Assembly (NCBI RefSeq): GCF_000143965.1
Contig: NC_014365.1
Coordinates: forward strand, 2,321,501 to 2,385,500
Source: Desulfarculus baarsii DSM 2075
GTDB taxonomy: Bacteria; Desulfobacterota; Desulfarculia; Desulfarculales; Desulfarculaceae
Reading direction: 5' to 3'
Length of the DNA: 64,000 nucleotides
Made by a program: the position numbers and the translations under genes
Shown here: positions 17,488 to 24,239 of the stretch, one piece after another
Position numbering within the stretch: position 1 is the stretch's first letter
Layout of the letters: each line of letters starts with the position of its first letter
The notes under the pieces: model-generated
What the model saw: the letters and a program-made list of their open reading frames with translations, nothing else
Database searches by the model: none
Told to the model about the DNA's origin: nothing

Positions 17488-18363
17488 TCAAGCGGCCTTA
17501 TTGGCCAGATGCTCCACCAGGTGACGTCCCAGGGCCGGGCCGTCGGCCACGCCCAACTCCTCGGGCGTCAGGCCCATGGCCAGGCCCAGCATCTGGGGAT
17601 AGAGCGCCGCCGCCGCCACCAGCGCCTCGCCGCCGCCGGCGGCCGCCCGATAGGCCCCCGAGGCCTGCATGAACGAATATGGGCACGACACGCAAAAGAC
17701 ATCGGCCCCGGCCCGATGGGCCTCGTTCAGGCGCTGGCCGATCATGCGGTCGGCCAGGGCGTCGTTGCGGCCGCGTAGCGGCGCGCCGCAGCAACTGACC
17801 TTGCCGGCCCACTCCACCACCTCGGCCCCGGTCAAGGCCACCAGTTCATCGCTGAGCGTGGGGTGCCACGGATCGTCGAAGCCGGTCATCTGGCTGGGCC
17901 GCAGGGCGTGGCAGCCGTGCAGCACAGCCGCCTTCAGGCCGATGAACGGCCGCGTAATCCGTTGAGCCAGGGCCTCGGCGCCCACGTCGCGGCTCAGGGC
18001 CGTCAGCAAATGCTTGACCACCACCTTGCCCGAATAACGCAGGCCCTCCTTGGCCAGCTCGTCGTTGATCCGCGCCAGCAGCGCCGGGTCTTCTTTCATA
18101 TAATAAGCCGCGGTCTTGAAGCTGCCCAGGCAGCACTTGCACTGGGTCATCACATCCAGGCCCCGGGCCTCGGCGATGGCCATGTTGCGCGCCGCCGAAA
18201 GGATATAGGAGTCGAAGTAGAGGTTGCGCATGGGGTAGCCGCAGCAGTTGAACTCCAGATCGACCAGACCCAGGCCCACGGCCGCGCAGACCGCCCGGGT
18301 GGATTTTTCGTATGCCGGCACGTGGTGGGGCGTCTTGCAGCCCACGAAAAAAGCGTAGTTCAT
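17488..18363 (-). CDS. HdrB-like protein (CCG-domain, heterodisulfide reductase-related)
   Basis: This 291-residue cytoplasmic protein has two cysteine-rich CCG domains as in HdrB. The first shows FNCCGYPM (about 37-44) and TQCKCCLGSFK (about 73). The second shows HGCHALRPSQ and VSCCGAPLRG, with FCVSCPYSF beyond. In HdrB such motifs hold the noncubane 4Fe-4S clusters that reduce disulfides. It starts 3 bp after the stop of the HdrC/cytochrome-b-like gene, so the two form a membrane-tethered HdrBC-like pair. The natural disulfide or other partner is unknown. It resembles pairs in sulfate reducers that link menaquinone to cytoplasmic thiol/disulfide redox. Confidence 0.88.
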   Translation of the reverse strand: MNYAFFVGCKTPHHVPAYEKSTRAVCAAVGLGLVDLEFNCCGYPMRNLYFDSYILSAARNMAIAEARGLDVMTQCKCCLGSFKTAAYYMKEDPALLARINDELAKEGLRYSGKVVVKHLLTALSRDVGAEALAQRITRPFIGLKAAVLHGCHALRPSQMTGFDDPWHPTLSDELVALTGAEVVEWAGKVSCCGAPLRGRNDALADRMIGQRLNEAHRAGADVFCVSCPYSFMQASGAYRAAAGGGEALVAAAALYPQMLGLAMGLTPEELGVADGPALGRHLVEHLANKAA

Positions 18364-18366
18364 CGC

Positions 18367-20052
18367 TCAAGCCTCTTTGACCCGGCCGTCGCGTCCGGCC
18401 AGGTTGGTCAGTTCAAACATGATGTCGGTGACCCGCACGCCCTGGGGGCAGGCCTCCTGGCAACGATAGCAACTGAGGCAATTCCAGATCATCCGCGCGC
18501 CCAGGGCCTCCTCGCGCAGGCCCAGGCCCAGGGCGTGCATGATCTGATGGGGCGCTAGGTCGATCTCGGCCTTGACGTCGGCGCACTCCTGCACCACCGG
18601 GCAGACAGTGGTGCAGGTCTTGCACCGAAAACAGCCGGCGAAGCTCTGGGCCCGGCCCGAAAGATCGAGACCGGCCCCGAATTGCCTTTGGCCCAGGCGC
18701 ACCACCTTTTGCTGGCGGCTGGGCTGGGCGGCGCTGACGGCCCGGTCGCGCAGGGCCTTGAAGGTTTCACCCTGGCCGGCCCGCTCCAGGTCTTGTTTCT
18801 GGGCTTGCCACAGGTCTTGCAGATTGATGCGCACCGGGCAGAGGTCGGTGCAGCGGTGGCAGTCGGTGCAGATGTCGGCCCCCTGGCGAATCCGGCGCAG
18901 ATCGTGCTGGTCCAGACCCTTGCCGTGGGCCATGCGGGCCAGGGCGTGCAGCTTCTCCGAGGGCAAAATCGCCGGATTGGCCACCTGGGCCATGGCCGCG
19001 GCCACCGAACAACGCACCGAGCAGGCCGCGCAATGAGTGCAGGCGTCCAACTCCATGGCCCGCACCGTGGCCCGGTTGGCCGGATGCATGGCCGCCCGCT
19101 CGTTGGCCGCGTTGATGGCGATGATCAGCGGCGAGGAGATCAGGTGCATGAACTTGGTGTGGGGTAGCAACGCCAGGCCGACAAAGCAGGCTAAAACGTG
19201 GATGAACCACAGGCCCTCGGCCGCGCCGGACTCGGCCAGGGCCACCGCCGCCGGCCGGATCAACCGGGCCAGGCCAAAGCTGGCAAAGGCCCAGGCCGGC
19301 TTGTCGTGACAGCTCAGGCACGAATCCTCGGAAAGCTGGCGGCCCTGATCATATAGCTCGGGCGAAAAGGCGGGCGTCTGGTCCTTGGCGAAGACCACGC
19401 CGTAGTCGCGCGACCAGAACAAGCGCAGCGCCGCCACCTCGTCGGCGGCCTCGGGGTCGGCGTATTCGGCCACCATGCGCTCGAACTCGCGCGGCGAGTC
19501 GATCTTCAGCGCCTCCAGGGCAAAGCCCGAGAAAATGATCAGCGCCACCACCACGATGGCCAATACATCCACTCCCCGGTTGGTGGCCCGCACCCCCGGC
19601 GCGCGCAGACGCCGCCAGATGGCCATGCCCACGCCCAGCAAAACCATCAGCCCGAACAGATTGCGCAAAAACAAAAACGGGTTGAGCGTGGCCTGATAGT
19701 CGCCAAACAAGGCGTTGGAGACGATGGGCCCCATGGCGTGCAAGAGCGTGAGCAGCACAAAGCCCACGAAGATGCACATGTGCATGACCCAACGATAAGC
19801 GCTGGCCCGCAGCACCCGTCGCTGCAACAGGCCGTCGACGATCAGGGCCCAGACGAACTTGAACGCCCGGGCGCCAAGCAGCAACCCCACAACCCCGCGC
19901 AGGGCCCAAAGCGCCCGCGCCGCCGGCGAAAACTCCGCCCCCTCCGGGCCCACCTTGGCCGACAGCCAACCCCAGACCTTGTAGGCCAGGCCCGCCGCGC
20001 AAAGGGCCAACGAAACATGCAAACCATAATCGAAAAACATGATGACGCGCAT
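18367..20052 (-). CDS. Membrane cytochrome b-HdrC fusion with CxxCH motif
   Basis: This is a 561-residue two-part protein. Residues 1-300 form a NarI-like membrane region of about six helices with histidines placed for heme b (for example HMC near 91 and LLHAMGP near 105). A single c-type heme motif, CLSCH, sits at 245-249 between helices. From about 338 a cytoplasmic iron-sulfur part carries CTHCAACSVRC (338-348), CTDCHRCTDLCP (395-406), CFRCKTCTTVCP (about 480) and CLSCYRCQEACP (about 525). This adds an HdrC-like arm to a quinone-linked cytochrome b. An alternative ATG four codons downstream is possible. With the adjacent HdrB-like protein it probably moves electrons between the quinone pool or periplasm and a cytoplasmic disulfide site. 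Confidence 0.87.
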   Translation of the reverse strand: MRVIMFFDYGLHVSLALCAAGLAYKVWGWLSAKVGPEGAEFSPAARALWALRGVVGLLLGARAFKFVWALIVDGLLQRRVLRASAYRWVMHMCIFVGFVLLTLLHAMGPIVSNALFGDYQATLNPFLFLRNLFGLMVLLGVGMAIWRRLRAPGVRATNRGVDVLAIVVVALIIFSGFALEALKIDSPREFERMVAEYADPEAADEVAALRLFWSRDYGVVFAKDQTPAFSPELYDQGRQLSEDSCLSCHDKPAWAFASFGLARLIRPAAVALAESGAAEGLWFIHVLACFVGLALLPHTKFMHLISSPLIIAINAANERAAMHPANRATVRAMELDACTHCAACSVRCSVAAAMAQVANPAILPSEKLHALARMAHGKGLDQHDLRRIRQGADICTDCHRCTDLCPVRINLQDLWQAQKQDLERAGQGETFKALRDRAVSAAQPSRQQKVVRLGQRQFGAGLDLSGRAQSFAGCFRCKTCTTVCPVVQECADVKAEIDLAPHQIMHALGLGLREEALGARMIWNCLSCYRCQEACPQGVRVTDIMFELTNLAGRDGRVKEA

Positions 20053-20356
20053 TCCCGGTTGCCGGCCGGGTCATCCCCGGCGCTAAAATACTTCGTTGTT
20101 TTTGGCCAAACCTCCGCCCGCGCCCAAAGCCGTGGGCATAGCCTGGCGTATCGCCAAGTTAAGATTCCATATGCCCAGGGTCGCGCCATGGTTTTGCGCC
20201 GACCGAAAATACAATATTAAACTAGTATGAATTTATACCCCAGCGACGATCATCTCGCAACGAAGACGCTGTTTGAGCGGCCACACCCAGCAAAGTTTGC
20301 TATCATTCAGGCAAAATGCGCATTGAAGCGTCTCGGACACATTCTGGAGATTTGTC
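20053..20356. other. Divergent intergenic region upstream of the DUF362 gene
   Basis: About 300 bases, A+T-rich in the middle. It must contain the divergent promoters for the Hdr-like pair and the DUF362 pair. I see no clear sigma70 or sigma54 boxes. A short perfect palindrome, AGCAAA-G-TTTGCT at 20289-20301, is a possible operator. Confidence 0.5.
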
Positions 20357-21286
20357 ATGGATCGCAGGGATTTTCTGAAGTGGCAGATGAAGGGCGCGCT
20401 GTGGCTGGCCGCCGGCGCGAGTGGCCTCAACGCCATCGGTGGGGCCAGCCAGGCCCTGGCCGCCGCCGAGCCCGACATCAGTGTCGTGCGTGGCGCGCCC
20501 GGCGCGGCCACCCGCGCGGCCGTGGACCTGCTGGGCGGCATGAAGCGCTTTGTCAAGCCCGGCCAAAAAGTGGTCATCAAGCCCAACATGAGCTTCGACA
20601 CCCCGGCCGAGGCCGGCTCCAACACCCACCCGCTGGTGCTGCGCGAACTGATGCTGATGTGTCAGGAAGCCGGCGCGTCCAGGGTGTTGATCCTGGACAA
20701 CCCCTTGCGCGGCGCCGAGGCGTGCCTGCAGGGTTCGGGCATCCCCGAGCCCTGCAACGCGGTCATGGCCAACTCCGTCCAGATGGTGCAGAACGAATCC
20801 ATGTTCAGCTCCGTCGAAATTCGCGGGGCGGCCCAGATGGCCAGCACCCAGGTGATGAAGGCCGTGCTGGAATCGGACGTGCTGATCGCCGCGCCCGCGG
20901 CCAAGAGCCACGGCGCCACCGGCGTCAGCCTGGCCGTCAAAGGCCAGATGGGCCTGATCCTGGAACGCGAGATCATGCACAGCCGCTACAATCTCGACAC
21001 CAGCATCGTCGATCTGGCCAGCCTGCTCAAGGCCGACCTCACCGTGGTCGACGCCATCTACGTCCTCAGCACCGGCGGCCCCTATGGCCCGGGCAAGGTG
21101 CTAAAGGAAGACACCATCATCGCCTCGGCCGACATGGTCGCCGCCGACGCCCAGACCGTGAGCATGTTCGAGTGGTACGGCCGCCGCTTCCAGCCACGCC
21201 AGGTGCCCCACATCAAGCTGGCCCATGAGCGCGGCCTGGGCCGCATGGATGTGGAAAACATGACCGTCAAGACGGTGCGTCTATAA
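20357..21286 (+). CDS. Tat-exported DUF362 protein
   Basis: This is a 309-residue protein. The N-terminus reads MDRRDFLKWQMKG followed by a hydrophobic stretch ending near QALAAAE, a twin-arginine (Tat) signal (RRDFLK). The rest is a DUF362 domain, with KPNMSFDTPAEAGSNTHP near residue 76 and AAPAAKSHGATGVSLAVKG near 178, the conserved family region. DUF362 proteins often sit beside polyferredoxins, but their chemistry is unknown. This one has no cysteine-rich ferredoxin part of its own. The start has GGAG about 9 bases upstream. The next gene begins 2 bases after its stop, so they are surely co-transcribed. Confidence 0.87.
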   Translation: MDRRDFLKWQMKGALWLAAGASGLNAIGGASQALAAAEPDISVVRGAPGAATRAAVDLLGGMKRFVKPGQKVVIKPNMSFDTPAEAGSNTHPLVLRELMLMCQEAGASRVLILDNPLRGAEACLQGSGIPEPCNAVMANSVQMVQNESMFSSVEIRGAAQMASTQVMKAVLESDVLIAAPAAKSHGATGVSLAVKGQMGLILEREIMHSRYNLDTSIVDLASLLKADLTVVDAIYVLSTGGPYGPGKVLKEDTIIASADMVAADAQTVSMFEWYGRRFQPRQVPHIKLAHERGLGRMDVENMTVKTVRL

Positions 21287-21287
21287 G

Positions 21288-22895
21288 ATGGTCGTCCGCC
21301 GAGTCGTCCAACTGACCAGCCTGGGTCTGTTCCTGACCCTGCTGAGCCTAGCCGCCGCCGCCAGCGCGCCGGATTGGGCCGTGGATCTATTCCAGCGCAT
21401 GGACCCGTCCCTGGCGGCGCTGACCATGCTGGCCAGCCAAAAATGGATCTGGGCCCTATGGCCGGCCGCCGTGGTGCTGGCCAGTGGGTTGCTTTTTGGC
21501 CGGGCCTTCTGCGGCTATGTCTGCCCCATGGGAACGACCATCGACGGCGCGGACAAGATAATCGGCCGAGGCAAAACCAAGCCGGCCCAGTGGCTGCGCG
21601 GCATGGGCTGGCTGGTGCTGGCCTTTTTGGGCGGCGCGGCCCTGGCCGGCGTCAGTCTGGTCTTTTTGGCCGCGCCGCTTTCGTTGATCACGCGGCTCTA
21701 TGGCCTGGTCGCGCTGCCGGCGGCCGAACTGCTGGGCGGGGCCGCCGTGGACATCGTCCGGCCCGTGGCCGACGACCTGGGCCTCAACTGGCTGGCCTTT
21801 TGGCAGATCAACGCCCCGCGCTTCGACACGGTGTGGTTCGTCGCCGGCGTGTTCGCGGCGATATTCGCTCTGGCCCGCCTGGCCCCCCGTTTCTGGTGCC
21901 GCTACCTCTGTCCCAGCGGCGCGATGCTGGCCCTGTTCGCCGCCAAGCCCTTGATCCGCCGCCGGGTTTCCGATCAATGCACCGGCTGCGGCAAGTGCCG
22001 CCGGGCTTGCCCCATGGGCGCCATCGAGCAAAACCCCCTGCTGACCAATCACCGTGACTGTCTGCTCTGCCGCACCTGCGCCTCGGTCTGCCCGGAAAAC
22101 GCCATCAGCTTTCTGCCCGGCCCGATCGCGCTTCCGACCAAGGCCCCGGCCTTCTCGCCCATCCGTCGCCAACTGCTGCTCTCGGGCGTGGGCGGCGCAT
22201 CGACGGCCGTGCTGGCTTACGGCGGGCTGCAACTGCCCCGCGCCGCCAGCGACAAAACCGCCCTGCCCACGCCGATGCTCTTGCGGCCGCCAGGGGCCCT
22301 GCCCGAGCACGACCTCCTGAAGCTCTGCGTGCGTTGTGGCCTGTGCATGAGCGCCTGCCCCACCAACACCCTGCAACCGATCTGGTTCGAAGCCGGCCTC
22401 ACGGCGGCGTTCAGCCCCACCATCACTCCGCGCCTGGCCCCCTGCGACCCGCGCTGCACAGCCTGCGGCCAAAGCTGCCCCACCGGAGCCATTCGCCCAC
22501 TCACCCTCGGCGAGCGCGTCTGGGCCAAAACCGGCACGGCCGTCGTCGATCGCCAACGCTGTCTGGCGTGGAATCAGCACAAAAAATGCGTGGTCTGCGA
22601 CGAGGTCTGCCCCTACGACGCCATCAGCCTGGTGCAGCAGCCGGGCATACCCGTCAGCGTGCCGCTGGTCGACGCCGATAAATGCGGCGGTTGCGGCTTC
22701 TGCGAAAAATTTTGCCCCGTGCGCAACAAGGCCGCCATCGTCGTCAATCCCTTGGGCGAACTGCGCCTGGACCACGGCTCCTACGCTCAAAACGGCGTCA
22801 TGCGCGGGCTGAATCTGCATCTCGTGCCGCCGGGCGGCCAGAGCCACGGCCACGTCTCACCCACCAATGGCCCCGCCCCGGGCTTCACCGACTGA
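21288..22895 (+). CDS. NapH/NapG-like membrane polyferredoxin fusion
   Basis: This is a 535-residue membrane iron-sulfur protein. The first part is NapH-like, with helices, CGYVCPMG (about 76), a further helix block, then paired 4Fe-4S motifs CTGCGKCRRACPMGA (about 231) and CLLCRTCASVCPENA (about 258). A second part begins with IRRQLLLSGVGGAST (about 290), which looks like an internal Tat-type signal or membrane anchor. A NapG-like tail follows with CVRCGLCMSACPTNT, CDPRCTACGQSCPTGA, CVVCDEVCPYDA and CGGCGFCEKFCPV. The fusion could pass electrons from quinol to a periplasmic partner. The DUF362 protein upstream is the obvious candidate. The terminal reductase is not in the window. Confidence 0.88.
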   Translation: MVVRRVVQLTSLGLFLTLLSLAAAASAPDWAVDLFQRMDPSLAALTMLASQKWIWALWPAAVVLASGLLFGRAFCGYVCPMGTTIDGADKIIGRGKTKPAQWLRGMGWLVLAFLGGAALAGVSLVFLAAPLSLITRLYGLVALPAAELLGGAAVDIVRPVADDLGLNWLAFWQINAPRFDTVWFVAGVFAAIFALARLAPRFWCRYLCPSGAMLALFAAKPLIRRRVSDQCTGCGKCRRACPMGAIEQNPLLTNHRDCLLCRTCASVCPENAISFLPGPIALPTKAPAFSPIRRQLLLSGVGGASTAVLAYGGLQLPRAASDKTALPTPMLLRPPGALPEHDLLKLCVRCGLCMSACPTNTLQPIWFEAGLTAAFSPTITPRLAPCDPRCTACGQSCPTGAIRPLTLGERVWAKTGTAVVDRQRCLAWNQHKKCVVCDEVCPYDAISLVQQPGIPVSVPLVDADKCGGCGFCEKFCPVRNKAAIVVNPLGELRLDHGSYAQNGVMRGLNLHLVPPGGQSHGHVSPTNGPAPGFTD

Positions 22896-23011
22896 CGGCC
22901 GGCATTGAATGCTTGACCTAAAAACAAACCAAGTCATATCGTCATGGCTTAATCACCGTATCGACCGCAGCCAGCCGGCTCGGCCATGTCAACCACGAGG
23001 GAGGTTGTGTC

Positions 23012-23524
23012 ATGAAAAAATATCGCGCCGTGGCGATTTTGTTAGCGCTGACCGTCGCTTTGGCCGCATGGCCGGCCCTGGCCGAAAATAACGCCAAGCT
23101 CAAAAGCGAAATACAGGACATGCTCGACCAAGTGGCCGTGGAAATGGTCAAAAAAGACTTGGCCGCCGTGGCCGCGCATTCCATGCCACAGGCCGTTTTT
23201 CATTTTCGCGACGGCAAAAGCCTGACGCTGGCCCAATGGCAAGAAAGCCGCGCCAAGGCCTTGGCCGACATGCAGAATATTTCCAGCAAATTCGTGGTGG
23301 AAAAAGCCTGGCCCGAAGGCGCGGATAAGGCCGGCGTAACATATCAGGAAAACCATCAATTCACCACGATTAGCGACCCAGGGGCCAAGCAGGCCATCGA
23401 GGCGCGTTTCAGCGCGGTTTTATGCAAAACCGACGCCGGTTGGCGCTTTTTGGAGTTCAAGGAATTGGATTTGCGCGTTACACGAGACGGCAAGTTGGTC
23501 GAGCCTCCGGCAGAGAAGAAATAG
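23012..23524 (+). CDS. Secreted protein of unknown function (possible NTF2/SnoaL-like fold)
   Basis: This is a 170-residue protein. A clear signal peptide (about 1-24, cleavage near ALAEN) is followed by an amphipathic helix (AKLKSEIQDMLDQVAVEMVKK) and mixed alpha/beta sequence ending FSAVLCKTDAGWRFLEFKELDLRV. That pattern resembles SnoaL/NTF2-like domains, but no catalytic signature is visible. Only one cysteine remains in the mature part. The ATG at 23012 has GGGAGG about 8 bases upstream. It stands alone between the polyferredoxin gene and a long noncoding stretch. I do not recognise a specific function. Confidence 0.75.
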   Translation: MKKYRAVAILLALTVALAAWPALAENNAKLKSEIQDMLDQVAVEMVKKDLAAVAAHSMPQAVFHFRDGKSLTLAQWQESRAKALADMQNISSKFVVEKAWPEGADKAGVTYQENHQFTTISDPGAKQAIEARFSAVLCKTDAGWRFLEFKELDLRVTRDGKLVEPPAEKK

Positions 23525-23527
23525 ATT

Positions 23528-23795
23528 GGCCGTGGGCGGTGGGTGTTGATTTGCCGTTTTGGCCCTGAAGAAGAGAAGAGTTAAGAGGAGAATCAAGAAG
23601 AAGCCATGCGGGGCGGGGAGGTGGCTCTTTTGCCCCGTGTCGGCGGAGCCCCACACCGGGAGCCACGGGCGGTAGGTGTTAATCTGACGCTGTCGACCCG
23701 CCTTGCCAGGCCGGGCGCCGGCCCGCTGGTTGGTTGGAGAAGAGAAGAATTAAGAAGAAGGCATGCGGGGCGGGGAGGTGGCTCTTTTCGCAAAA
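23528..23795. repeat. Two diverged copies of a gene-free segment
   Basis: The block from about 23531 to 23640 (GGGCGGTGGGTGTTGATTTG, then a GA-rich run, then GCATGCGGGGCGGGGAGG and TGGCTCTTTT) recurs in the same order at about 23665-23790 (GGGCGGTAGGTGTTAATCTG, GA-rich run, the same GC-rich core). The roughly 30-base cores at about 23604 and 23761 are nearly identical. Short frames across it (MRGGEVAL...) arise from the repeat and lack coding character. Confidence 0.75.
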
Positions 23796-24042
23796 CCGCC
23801 CCCTTGCCCGCCCCGCGCCCCACCCCACCCCCGCAAAGCAAGGTGGCCGACTTTTAGTTTCGTGGTTGTAGGGATGACGACCATAGGATCGGTCATGGGC
23901 ATGGCCGCGCCGCGAAGATTGTCGCCGGTTGCCGGTGGCGTTACTGGAAGCTGGCGCGCGGGGCGCGCGCCAGCTACGGCCAAGGTTGGTTGCGCCCGGA
24001 AAAAGAAAAGATTTAAGAAAGAAGAGGTTCTTTTCTTTATCT

Positions 24043-24069
24043 CCATGAAATTGCGAAGCAATTTCATGG
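24043..24069. repeat. Perfect 12-bp inverted repeat with GAA loop
   Basis: Arms 24043-24054 and 24058-24069 are exact reverse complements around a GAA loop. The centre is GCGAAGC, known from structural work as an exceptionally stable DNA mini-hairpin. Confidence 0.85.
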
Positions 24070-24117
24070 CAAAAAGAGCAACAAGACTACCCGTGAAGCC
24101 GCCGCGAAAATGAAAAC

Positions 24118-24162
24118 GCCGCGCATCGATTGCGAAGCAATCGATGCGCGGCTTTTCTTTTT
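24118..24162 (+). terminator. 16-bp perfect hairpin with GAA loop and T-rich tail
   Basis: Arms 24118-24133 and 24137-24152 are exact reverse complements with loop GAA, followed by TTTTCTTTTT. It has the form of a strong rho-independent terminator on the plus strand, although no gene in the preceding 590 bases needs one. The centre is again GCGAAGC. Confidence 0.7.
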
Positions 24163-24174
24163 GGAGGGGGGTGC

Positions 24175-24219
24175 GGGGGGAACCTTTTTCTTTTGGCACA
24201 AAAGAAAAAGGTTCCCCCC
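24175..24219. repeat. 21-bp perfect hairpin downstream of formate dehydrogenase
   Basis: Arms 24175-24195 and 24199-24219 are exact reverse complements with a 3-base loop (GCA). The stem is six G:C pairs, then AACC, then a T-rich arm. It lies 20 bases past the fdhA stop on the minus strand, so it may stabilise or end that transcript. Confidence 0.75.
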
Positions 24220-24239
24220 GCGAGCTTTATTCGTCCGCC

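Larger units (their letters stand above)
23525..24239. other. Gene-free 0.7-kb region with repeats and hairpins
   Basis: No credible gene. It holds the duplicated segment, purine-rich runs and, toward the right, three perfect hairpins listed separately. The right end lies just beyond the 3' end of the formate dehydrogenase gene. Confidence 0.7.

Noticed and set aside
23606-24113. Small proteins starting MRGGEVAL in the repeat region
   Set aside because: Both arise from the duplicated noncoding core, end soon after, and have no ribosome site or domain.
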